From positions 1-5,731 of the forward strand of contig CAIVVG010000101.1 of NCBI GenBank assembly GCA_903909295.1: a stretch of 5,731 nt of DNA, written 5' to 3'. The notes under the pieces were generated by a model, which was not told the origin of the DNA, searched no databases, and saw only the letters and a list, made by a program, of their open reading frames with translations. The DNA is from an uncultured Chlamydiae bacterium (GTDB lineage Bacteria; Chlamydiota; Chlamydiia; Chlamydiales; SM23-39). The position numbers were made by a program, and so were the translations under genes. How positions within the stretch are numbered: position 1 is the first letter of the stretch; the number at the start of each line of letters is the position of its first letter. Positions 1 to 5,731 of this stretch are shown here, piece by piece.

Positions 1-1
1 C

Positions 2-79
2 GCCGCCTTCGAAGCACAGGTCGAGCTTGACCGCATCCTCCGCCTCATCACTCAGATGAGTGACGAACCTAAACTTTAG
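2..79 (+). CDS. C-terminal end of an unidentified gene (5' end outside window)
   Basis: An open frame enters from the left edge and ends at a TAG at 77-79, giving the last 25 residues of a protein. The peptide is mostly charged and leucine/isoleucine-rich (FEAQVELDRILRLI is visible) and is predicted to be helical, with a polar tail ending SDEPKL. The codons (GCC, CTC, CGC, GAC, ATC) are GC-ending. The base composition drops sharply to AT-rich directly after the stop, as expected at the end of a gene. The fragment is too short to assign a family. The minus strand is also open over part of this stretch, so the strand call is likely but not certain. Confidence 0.55.
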   Translation, partial: AAFEAQVELDRILRLITQMSDEPKL

Positions 80-102
80 TTATTTATGATGTTTTTATTG
101 AG

Positions 103-131
103 TTGATTTGTTTTTGTTATTCTATTATAAT
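103..131 (+). promoter_or_regulatory. Sigma70-type promoter for the orphan coiled-coil gene
   Basis: TTGATT (103-108) and a perfect TATAAT (126-131) are separated by exactly 17 bp, in an AT-rich stretch upstream of the ATG at 168. The -35 box matches TTGACA at four of six positions and the -10 box matches fully. The predicted transcript would start near 137-139, leaving a leader of about 30 nt that is almost entirely A and T. Chlamydial sigma66 recognises similar boxes. AT-rich DNA gives chance matches, but the spacing and position support the call. Confidence 0.65.
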
Positions 132-137
132 TAGTAG

Positions 138-155
138 ATAAAAATAATAAAAATA
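138..155 (+). repeat. Tandem 9-bp repeat in the A-rich leader
   Basis: ATAAAAATA occurs twice in direct succession (138-146 and 147-155), just before the ribosome binding site AAGG (155-158) of the gene at 168. It would form an unstructured A-rich 5' leader, which often favours ribosome loading. The repeat itself may simply reflect low complexity. Confidence 0.4.
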
Positions 156-167
156 AGGCGATTTAAT

Positions 168-1385
168 ATGGCGTTCTCATGTGGTGCATGCGTCAGCAAG
201 GTGATTGGGGCGGTTTTTCCGAGACGAGGGGAGAGCTCCGGGCTGTTTTCTTTGAGAGGCCAGGTGGAGTTTGTTCAAAGAATCTATGGAAAAATTGAAA
301 AACAAAAGAGCCAGTTACCTAAACTTTCCGTACATAGGAAAGTTGAGCTCCTGAAAAACTCTAGGTTGCAACTCACATTCGAGGGTAGCATTACAAAACT
401 AGCCAGGTTGTATGCGGAGAATAATCAAGTAGTCCGGACGCAGTCAGGGGAGTTGAGGCCACTCCAAGCTGAGCTACAAAGGGCGGCTGGGTTGTTGCAG
501 AAAAAGGGCGACATGGAAGCCTACTTTAATGAACAACAGAGTTTTTTGACTAATGAAGAGAAGATCAAAAACCTTAGGGTGCAGGTGCAAGTAGGATTTG
601 AGACGGTTGAAAATGGCTTGGGAGTGGAGAAGAGCCAGTTCTCTGAAGAGTTGGAACATCTTGTGAAATTAGGCCAGGTGTTGACTCGGTCCAATGAGCA
701 AAGGCGAGAGGCCCTGAGATTTGCTGAAACAGTACAAGTGCCCTCTGACGAAAAATTTCAGGAGCTCTCTGAAAAATTTGGGGAGCGTTTGGATGTGGTG
801 GCGGGGTTGGGCGAGAGCCCCCATGCACAAGATCTGTTCGAACGAAGTGCGACGATTAGTGAAGGAGTCAGAAGATTGACAAGCGCTTTCTCCCTGTTTA
901 AGCAGACTGTGATGGCGGGGGGATTTCGCCGTGCCTCTACCTATAAATCCCACCAAGCGAGCCTTAAAGGGATGCTGTTCGATTATAACAACATTAAGGA
1001 TGACGTAAAGTACTTTGTACTTTTTCGAAAGCAATTCGATGAAGATATCCGAGAAATAAATACCACTTTGGGTAAGATTCAAGACGCGCTGCAATCAGAA
1101 GGTGTTTGGGTGGCAGAGTTGGGCTATCAACGAGAAGTGCTCAGTCAAATGGAAGAAGATGGGGGCTTGGATGTTGGCGTTAAGCACCGCGAGACCACTT
1201 TAAAGACGATGCTGGCGAACTACCGGTCGATGAAAAACGAGATCAGTCAGTTCCCCGCACTCAGACGGCAGTGGAAAGTGGACAAGGAAAAGTGCAAAGA
1301 ACTTCTTTCAGGGGTGAAGAAAAAAATTGCAACATCCGAAGGAGGATGCTTTGCGGGCACCCGCTTGGGCCGCTTTTTTCTCTAA
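168..1385 (+). CDS. Orphan helical-repeat / coiled-coil protein, 405 aa, unknown function
   Basis: I do not recognise this protein. It starts at ATG 168, with a modest AAGG 9 nt upstream and a good promoter, and ends at TAA 1383-1385. After a short N-terminus with two cysteines (C5, C8) and a small hydrophobic patch, almost the whole chain is charged and heptad-like, so helical or coiled-coil. It is rich in Lys, Glu, Gln and Leu. There is no signal peptide, membrane span or lipobox, so it is cytosolic or exported by another route. Residues 231-309 and 310-388 are a gapless 79-residue duplication; both copies begin SEGV and share LKxML, Y, K, F, RxQ and D positions. Residues 40-59 resemble the core of that unit (Y, SQ, P, L and KV align with copy 2). 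The tail is glycine-rich with one cysteine and ends GRFFL. Arginine is mostly AGG/AGA in the first half (11 of the first 15), unlike htrA (3 of 14). In a chlamydial host such proteins are sometimes secreted effectors, but nothing here proves that. Confidence 0.85.
   Translation: MAFSCGACVSKVIGAVFPRRGESSGLFSLRGQVEFVQRIYGKIEKQKSQLPKLSVHRKVELLKNSRLQLTFEGSITKLARLYAENNQVVRTQSGELRPLQAELQRAAGLLQKKGDMEAYFNEQQSFLTNEEKIKNLRVQVQVGFETVENGLGVEKSQFSEELEHLVKLGQVLTRSNEQRREALRFAETVQVPSDEKFQELSEKFGERLDVVAGLGESPHAQDLFERSATISEGVRRLTSAFSLFKQTVMAGGFRRASTYKSHQASLKGMLFDYNNIKDDVKYFVLFRKQFDEDIREINTTLGKIQDALQSEGVWVAELGYQREVLSQMEEDGGLDVGVKHRETTLKTMLANYRSMKNEISQFPALRRQWKVDKEKCKELLSGVKKKIATSEGGCFAGTRLGRFFL
858..1331 (+). 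repeat. Protein-level tandem duplication, two 79-residue units
   Basis: Codons 231-309 (858-1094) and 310-388 (1095-1331) encode two units that align with no gaps. I count 17 of 79 identical residues, and 10 of 29 in the core (residues 265-293 against 344-372). Shared positions include SEGV at the start of each unit, the M of VM/QM, the K before the core, the LK-ML pair, then Y, K, F, R, Q and D. Many other positions are conservative (I/M, D/E, V/I, K/R, F/W). The DNA has diverged, so the duplication is old. Confidence 0.7.
1353..1379 (+). terminator. Intrinsic terminator overlapping the end of the orphan gene
   Basis: GCGG (1353-1356) pairs with CCGC (1370-1373). Inside it CCC (1360-1362) pairs with GGG (1367-1369) around a GCTT loop, leaving a 3-nt bulge on the 5' arm. 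Six T residues follow at once (1374-1379). A competing local hairpin, GCGG-GCAC-CCGC, is possible. The structure lies within the final codons, just ahead of the TAA at 1383, so the T-run also encodes the FF of the C-terminus. The bulge makes it weaker than a perfect terminator. Confidence 0.5.
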
Positions 1386-1391
1386 AGAGAG

Positions 1392-1439
1392 ATGGGGACT
1401 TTGTCCCCATACCCCTACCAAAGGACTACTGTCCTTTGG
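1392..1439. repeat. Double-hairpin element between convergent genes
   Basis: Two perfect inverted repeats stand side by side. ATGGGGAC (1392-1399), TTT loop, GTCCCCAT (1403-1410) has an 8-bp stem. CCAAAGGAC (1418-1426), TACT loop, GTCCTTTGG (1431-1439) has a 9-bp stem. Seven bases separate them. They fill most of the 63-bp gap between the orphan gene and the stop of htrA. Neither is followed by a clear T-run on either strand, so this is not a textbook intrinsic terminator. It may still block read-through or protect 3' ends for both genes. The layout resembles dispersed intergenic double palindromes found in many bacterial genomes. Confidence 0.7.
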
Positions 1440-1448
1440 AATCCTTTC

Positions 1449-2840
1449 TTACCCCAGTTTCAGGGTGTAGTACCTCTGATAGTTCTGTTGGCGGATGATG
1501 AGCACGATGTGCTTTCGTTCGCCGAGTTCCTTCAGAGCCTCTTCAAAGTCGGCCGTGTTGCGGACCTGCTTCGTCTTGTCTAATGAGAGGACCACGCCTG
1601 TGATCAGGGCGCCTGGCTGAAGCCCTGCAAGGGCAGTGGGCGAGCCTGGTTGCACTTTGGAGATCACGACCCCTGTAGCTTCATTGGAAAGGCCCAGACG
1701 ACCCGCAATCTCTGAGGTTAGGTTCGATACCTCGAGTCCCAATTTCTGGATCACTTCTGCAGTTAAAGCCTCTTGTTCGCTCTTGGCGCCGAGCGCAATG
1801 TTCAATGTCACCGGTTTATTATTGCGCAGCACTTTGAGCTTGATATTCGAACCTGGGGCCATCATTGCGATGTCATTGCGGAACTTGGTTACGTTCTTGG
1901 CTGGCTTGTCGTTGTACTCAAGGATCACATCCCCTTGAAGTAAGCCCCCCTTCGCACCAGGAGAGTCCTTGAGGAGGTCTGCAACCAGAATCCCGTCTTG
2001 GGCATCGCCGCCGAGGGCATCGTTGAGCTCTTTATCGAGCGACTGCGGAATGATGCCGAGATAAGCCCGTTTGACCTGCCCGTTCGCTAAAATTTGATCG
2101 ATGACGTTTTGAGCGAGGTGGCTGGAGATCGAAAGACCGATTCCCATATAGCCACCACTGCGAGTAAAGATCGCGGAATTGACGCCGACCACCTCGCCGC
2201 TGAGGTTGAGGAGCGGACCGCCTGAGTTGCCGGGATTGATCGCTGCATCGGTCTGGATGTAATCTTCGTAGGAAGCAATCCCTAAATCTTGTCTTTTCTT
2301 TGCGCTCACGACACCCACTGTGAGGGTCGCGTCAAGGCCAAAAGGATTTCCAATCGCAATGACCCACTCGCCGGCGCGGAGAGCATCGGAGTCTCCGAAG
2401 GTGAGGAAGGGGAGCCCCTTTTCTTCAATTTTCAACACAGCCAAATCGCTGCTCGGGTCAGCGCCCTTCACAGTCGCCGTATACTCGCGCCCATCGTACA
2501 AAGTGACTATCACTTGAGTGGCATCCTTGATGACGTGGTTGTTCGTGACGAGGTACCCATCTTCGCTGATGAGAAAACCAGAGCCCCCCGATGTTTGTGA
2601 AGGGGCCGGCTGTTGGGGGATCCCGAATTGAGGAAGCCCGAACTGAGGCCCAAAGCCAAACATGTCAAAGGGGTTCAAGAACTGTTGCTGCGCGGGGACT
2701 TGTGCCTTGATAGAGACGGTAGCTGGCATGGCCAGGTCGCCCACTTCGGAAAAGGTATTTGAAATCTCTCTGAGCAGGTCAACGCCTTGCGCCGCAAAGC
2801 CAGAAACAGTGAGAGTCAGTGCAAGAAGAATTCGATACAT
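1449..2840 (-). CDS. htrA: Periplasmic serine protease/chaperone HtrA (DegP/Do family), 463 aa
   Basis: HtrA degrades or refolds damaged proteins in the periplasm and protects the envelope under stress. An N-terminal signal peptide is visible (MYR, then a hydrophobic stretch ILLALTLTVSGFAA), with likely cleavage near residue 17-19. The trypsin-like domain follows. The catalytic triad is His102 (in TNNHVI), Asp132 (SSDLAVL) and Ser206 (NPGNSGGPLL). Two PDZ domains follow, at roughly residues 255-345 and 362-450, the first opening with RAYLGI. Length and order match chlamydial and proteobacterial HtrA. Residues 57-76, ahead of the protease core, form a Phe/Gly/Pro/Gln-rich stretch corresponding to the LA regulatory loop. 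The start is ATG at 2838-2840, because GGAGG lies 5 nt upstream; a TTG four codons earlier overlaps that site and is rejected. It lies 31 bp downstream of the M16C gene on the same strand and has its own likely promoter. The gene ends at TAA 1449-1451. Family assignment is very secure; a DegQ-like name is possible. Confidence 0.96.
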   Translation of the reverse strand: MYRILLALTLTVSGFAAQGVDLLREISNTFSEVGDLAMPATVSIKAQVPAQQQFLNPFDMFGFGPQFGLPQFGIPQQPAPSQTSGGSGFLISEDGYLVTNNHVIKDATQVIVTLYDGREYTATVKGADPSSDLAVLKIEEKGLPFLTFGDSDALRAGEWVIAIGNPFGLDATLTVGVVSAKKRQDLGIASYEDYIQTDAAINPGNSGGPLLNLSGEVVGVNSAIFTRSGGYMGIGLSISSHLAQNVIDQILANGQVKRAYLGIIPQSLDKELNDALGGDAQDGILVADLLKDSPGAKGGLLQGDVILEYNDKPAKNVTKFRNDIAMMAPGSNIKLKVLRNNKPVTLNIALGAKSEQEALTAEVIQKLGLEVSNLTSEIAGRLGLSNEATGVVISKVQPGSPTALAGLQPGALITGVVLSLDKTKQVRNTADFEEALKELGERKHIVLIIRQQNYQRYYTLKLG

Positions 2841-2845
2841 AAATG

Positions 2846-2850
2846 CCTCC
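2846..2850 (-). promoter_or_regulatory. Ribosome binding site that fixes the htrA start
   Basis: GGAGG on the minus strand lies 5 nt upstream of the ATG at 2838-2840. An in-frame TTG at 2850-2852 overlaps this site and so cannot use it, which makes the ATG the natural start. Confidence 0.8.
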
Positions 2851-2864
2851 AAACTTGAATAGAC

Positions 2865-2893
2865 AGTATAATCAAATTTCCAACAGCTGTAAA
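2865..2893 (-). promoter_or_regulatory. Predicted htrA promoter inside the end of the M16C gene
   Basis: Read on the minus strand, TTTACA (2888-2893) and TATACT (2865-2870) are exactly 17 bp apart. Each matches the sigma70 consensus at five of six positions. The predicted start, near 2857-2859, would leave a leader of less than 20 nt holding the GGAGG. The -35 box lies in the last codons of the upstream peptidase gene. This would let htrA be expressed independently of read-through. Confidence 0.55.
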
Positions 2894-5731
2894 GGGGTCT
2901 TCAGCTTTTTTTTCTCTTTGTCGTAGAGCTCTTTGCCGAGGAGGGAAACGGTGACCATGGGTTTCGCCAGAAGATGCTCTTCGAGTGCGCGCACGACCTC
3001 TGAACGGGTCGCAGCGAGGATGCTGCGGCGAAAGGCTTCTCGCTCTTCTCTCGTCCTCCCCGCTCTCTTCCATGCATAAGAGACCATCCCGCGCGAGCCG
3101 GGCGGCACAGGAGAGTCGAGCGATTGAATAACGCCCAGCTTGGCCTCTTCGAGCTCTTGTTCGGTAAAGCGCCCTAGTGCGATTGTCTCTAGCGATTTAG
3201 AGAACAGGGGGAGCGTTTTGGCCAGGTGGGGATCTCGGTAAGAGAAGAAGTGAAAATTGCCGGTGCTGGGCGAGTACGATGCGCCCCCTCCATAAGCGCC
3301 TCCCTTCTCTCGGATCTCTTTGTGCAAGACGAGGTTGTCGAGCAGCTCTGTGCAGAGCAAGAGAAGAGGGGAGTCGGGGTGGCTGTAAGAGATCGTTCGG
3401 AACCCCGATGAGGTAAATGCGACGGGCGATGAGATCAATCTGACTTGGGATTCGACTGCGGGGTGATGGTAGTCTCCTTTCCAGGCGGCGCCGTCATGAG
3501 AGGGGAGGTTCCATTTGGGCAGGGGCAAAGGCTCTCCCGACAATACGAGATCGGGGGTTTTGAATCCGAGCACCTTTTTCTGCAGTTTATCTAAGCGTTG
3601 GGTCAGCGCTCCCGCTCCTTGGCTGATCCACTTCATCGCCGCTTGGTAATAGGGGAGGCCGTTCCATTGGTTGTAGACAAACGAGGCGCTAGAAAAGCCG
3701 CTGAGCGCCGTTTGGATCGCATAATTGAGGGCGCGGCTGGGGAGGCGGTTTTGCAGAGTCGTTCCATGTTGTTTGAGCCACTCTTCGATCCGTTTGTGGT
3801 CGGAGAGATCGACTCCATTTACCGTATCGATAAAGAGACTAAAGAGGCGGTCTCGGTTGAAGTCGAGCGCTTTCCCGCGCAGTCCAAAGGAGGGTTTGCA
3901 CACATTCGGATCTTGGGTGACGTGAAGGGCAATGGTCGCATCAAAACTTCCGGTGTAGGCCTGTTGATAGGCCAAATTCTCTTCATAACTTCTCCCTCCA
4001 CATCCCACATCGGGCAGGAGTCTGACAAAAAGAGCCAACAAGGGGAGTTCTTCTTCCGTCAGATGGGGGAGGTCAAAAACGAGGTCGGCGTAGGTGATCT
4101 TATTGGTGAAACACTCGTGTTGAAAAATGTGTTTCCCAGTCTCTACGAGTTGAAAATCACGTGCATGTGCAGGGACATCGCGCAAAGTCACTTTGGGTAA
4201 ACAGTCAAGAGACTGATGCTCGACTGCGTCTTGATACGCGGCCAGCTCCTGAGATTGCTTTCTTAAAGCATCGAGATCTTCCTCAGTCAACGTCTTGTAA
4301 ATCGCAGCCAGCCTCTCTGTCTCTGCCGCCTCTTCCCTTTGGGCCAATTCTGGATCTGGGACAAAAGTCAGTCTGACAAAGTGGGGGTTGCCAATGAGGT
4401 ATTTTTCAAGGAGCGAAGATAGATAAAAGGGGTCCTTCAATCGAGCCCGCAGCACCGCAAATAAACTGTGGATCAAAAGCCCATTTTCTGGCTCGCTTCC
4501 GTGCTGTTTTAAGAGCGCGGCGCGGAAAAAGAGACTCAAACCAAAGGGGCCCCCATCGGCATTGATCTCGAGCCGCTCGAACTCGAGTTGGTGGAGCGCC
4601 GCATTGATCTCTTCTGGAGAAAAGCGGATCTCTTTCAACGTCTGGAAGATCAGTTTTTGGATCTCATCGGCCCCTGTTTCTTCACACCCTTTACAGACGA
4701 TGCCCCAAGGCACTTCGCTGAGCTCCGCATCCAAGGAAGTATCCACTTGCGCACAGAGTCCCGATGTGAGGAGCGCTTTTTTCAAGGGGGAGGCGTCATT
4801 GTCAGCGAGCAATCCATCGAGAAGTGATAACGCCAAAAGCTCGGCTTGCTCGGTAATGGGGGCGGTGAGCCAGGCAAAGGCCACCTGAGTTTTTTTCTCG
4901 GAAGATTCCCCTGGAGCAATCGGGTAAGTATCCCTTGCAAACACGGGCTTCGAAAATCGCCTCTGCTTCGGCAACGGCGGAAGAAGAGGCATCTTGGCCA
5001 CCCCTTTCAACGCCTTGTCTGCGATGAAGTCGAGGTGCTCGCTCAAAGGGATATCCCCATAAAAGAAAAAGAGGCATCGAGAGGGGTGGTAGAAATGGGT
5101 GTGGAACTCGACCAATTCCTCATAGGAGAGGTTGGGGATCTCTTTCGGGTCGCCGCCGGAGTTATGCGCGTAGGTCAAGTCAGGCACCAACCGAGAGCTG
5201 ATCGCTTGCCACAGCCGCGACTCATCGCTCGTCATGGCCCCCTTCATCTCATTGTAGACGATCCCCTGAAACTGCAGTTTGCCATCCGCCAGCTCAATCC
5301 TCGTTCCCTCTTGAAGAAAGCTGGTCCTCTTCAACTCCGGGTGGAAGGCCGCATCTAAATAGACCTCAAGGAGATTATAGAAGTCCTTTTTGACCTGAGA
5401 ACTGGCTGGATAACAGGTAAAGTCTTGGCCTGTCAGAGCATTCATGTAGGTATTTAAACTGCGGCGCGTCATCGCGAAGAAAGGGTCCTTGACCGGGAAT
5501 TTTTGCGAGCCGCAAAGAACCGTATGCTCCAAAATATGGGCCACCCCGTTCGAGCTGCTCGGGATCGTTTGGAACGAAAGGCAAAAGAGGTTTTCCGGAT
5601 CTTCCGCAGCGATGTGAATGACTCGAGCCCCGCTTGGGCCGTGGACGAGTTCGTAAAGCGTGCTTTTTAACTCGCTCAATTCCAGGCGTTTGGTGATTTT
5701 GAAGTCGCGATAGCTGTCTGAATGAATATCC
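2872..5731 (-). CDS. M16C zinc metallopeptidase (presequence protease/insulinase family), N-terminus outside window
   Basis: This is an inverted-zincin peptidase of the single-chain PreP/falcilysin type, which encloses and cleaves short unfolded peptides. 952 residues are visible. The frame stays open to the right edge and its upstream residues (YRDFKITKRLEL) look like the usual N-terminus of the family, so the start is outside the window and only a few residues are probably missing. A TTG at 5677-5679 is not the start. In visible numbering the zinc motif HILEH is His65-His69 (5524-5538), with Glu68 as catalytic base and Glu161 in YNEMKG as third ligand. The linker/M16C-associated region covers about 455-730 and begins with the typical charged helices. 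The C-terminal domain has the conserved Arg807/Tyr813 pair (R-EKGGA-Y) and an SYRDP motif. Length fits the family, with no frameshift. It ends at TGA 2872-2874, 31 bp before htrA, so the two are probably co-transcribed. The enzyme is likely cytosolic, but this cannot be judged without the N-terminus. Confidence 0.95.
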   Translation of the reverse strand, partial: DIHSDSYRDFKITKRLELSELKSTLYELVHGPSGARVIHIAAEDPENLFCLSFQTIPSSSNGVAHILEHTVLCGSQKFPVKDPFFAMTRRSLNTYMNALTGQDFTCYPASSQVKKDFYNLLEVYLDAAFHPELKRTSFLQEGTRIELADGKLQFQGIVYNEMKGAMTSDESRLWQAISSRLVPDLTYAHNSGGDPKEIPNLSYEELVEFHTHFYHPSRCLFFFYGDIPLSEHLDFIADKALKGVAKMPLLPPLPKQRRFSKPVFARDTYPIAPGESSEKKTQVAFAWLTAPITEQAELLALSLLDGLLADNDASPLKKALLTSGLCAQVDTSLDAELSEVPWGIVCKGCEETGADEIQKLIFQTLKEIRFSPEEINAALHQLEFERLEINADGGPFGLSLFFRAALLKQHGSEPENGLLIHSLFAVLRARLKDPFYLSSLLEKYLIGNPHFVRLTFVPDPELAQREEAAETERLAAIYKTLTEEDLDALRKQSQELAAYQDAVEHQSLDCLPKVTLRDVPAHARDFQLVETGKHIFQHECFTNKITYADLVFDLPHLTEEELPLLALFVRLLPDVGCGGRSYEENLAYQQAYTGSFDATIALHVTQDPNVCKPSFGLRGKALDFNRDRLFSLFIDTVNGVDLSDHKRIEEWLKQHGTTLQNRLPSRALNYAIQTALSGFSSASFVYNQWNGLPYYQAAMKWISQGAGALTQRLDKLQKKVLGFKTPDLVLSGEPLPLPKWNLPSHDGAAWKGDYHHPAVESQVRLISSPVAFTSSGFRTISYSHPDSPLLLLCTELLDNLVLHKEIREKGGAYGGGASYSPSTGNFHFFSYRDPHLAKTLPLFSKSLETIALGRFTEQELEEAKLGVIQSLDSPVPPGSRGMVSYAWKRAGRTREEREAFRRSILAATRSEVVRALEEHLLAKPMVTVSLLGKELYDKEKKKLKTPLQLLEI

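Noticed and set aside
177..194. Possible lipobox at SCGAC in the orphan protein
   Set aside because: There is no positively charged n-region or hydrophobic stretch before the cysteine, so it is not a lipoprotein signal.
669..1094. 141-codon open frame on the minus strand
   Set aside because: Antisense to the orphan gene, with no promoter, ribosome site or recognisable domain. The plus-strand frame is far longer and has clear start and promoter signals.
1379..1390. TCTCT-AA-AGAGA inverted repeat across the stop codon
   Set aside because: Stem of only five AT/GC-mixed pairs with a two-base loop; too weak to call as a separate element.
2841..2852. TTG start giving htrA four more residues
   Set aside because: The TTG overlaps the GGAGG that serves the ATG at 2838-2840; the ATG has ideal spacing and gives a cleaner signal peptide.
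2867..2872. TATAAT on the plus strand
   Set aside because: No plus-strand gene follows; the same bases are better explained by the minus-strand htrA promoter.
3598..4200. 200-codon open frame on the plus strand
   Set aside because: It lies wholly inside the M16C gene on the opposite strand, lacks a convincing ribosome site or domain, and is explained by codon bias of the real gene.
4846..5358. 170-codon open frame on the plus strand
   Set aside because: Antisense to conserved M16C sequence, with Arg/Gly/Leu-rich low-information translation typical of a shadow frame.

Overview
The window looks like chromosomal DNA from a Chlamydiota bacterium, probably one of the environmental (amoeba- or protist-associated) lineages. 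The main reason is the neighbour pair on the minus strand. A periplasmic HtrA/DegP serine protease lies directly next to an M16C (presequence-protease-like) zinc metallopeptidase, and from memory the same two genes are neighbours in Chlamydia (htrA CT823 and insulinase-family CT824 in C. trachomatis). The base composition is roughly balanced, so this is not one of the AT-rich pathogenic Chlamydia species. The phylum call is an inference from two genes, held with moderate confidence.

Layout. Positions 2-79 (+) are the last 25 codons of a gene that began before the window. Positions 80-167 are strongly AT-rich and carry a good sigma70-type promoter (103-131). This promoter drives an orphan gene at 168-1385 (+), which encodes a 405-residue, charged, largely helical protein that I do not recognise. 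Its C-terminal half is a gapless 79-residue tandem duplication, and a shorter related stretch appears near the N-terminus. The end of this gene contains what looks like its own intrinsic terminator. The 63-bp gap that follows holds two near-perfect tandem hairpins and separates it from htrA, which is transcribed towards it.

The minus-strand unit reads from the right edge leftwards. The M16C peptidase (2872-5731) runs off the window: its reading frame continues in conserved family sequence to the last base, so the true start is outside. After a 31-bp gap comes htrA (1449-2840). It starts at an ATG preceded by a strong GGAGG, and a convincing promoter lies inside the last codons of the peptidase gene and the gap. 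htrA can therefore probably be transcribed both by read-through from the peptidase gene and on its own.

How the genes may work together. Both minus-strand products are protein-quality enzymes. HtrA would degrade or chaperone misfolded proteins in the periplasm, and the M16C enzyme would clear short unfolded peptides. Their adjacency suggests a proteostasis unit. The orphan helical-repeat gene differs from this pair in arginine codon use and has an AT-rich promoter region. It is the most lineage-specific and least explained part of the window. I see no RNA genes, CRISPR array, insertion sequence or replication origin.
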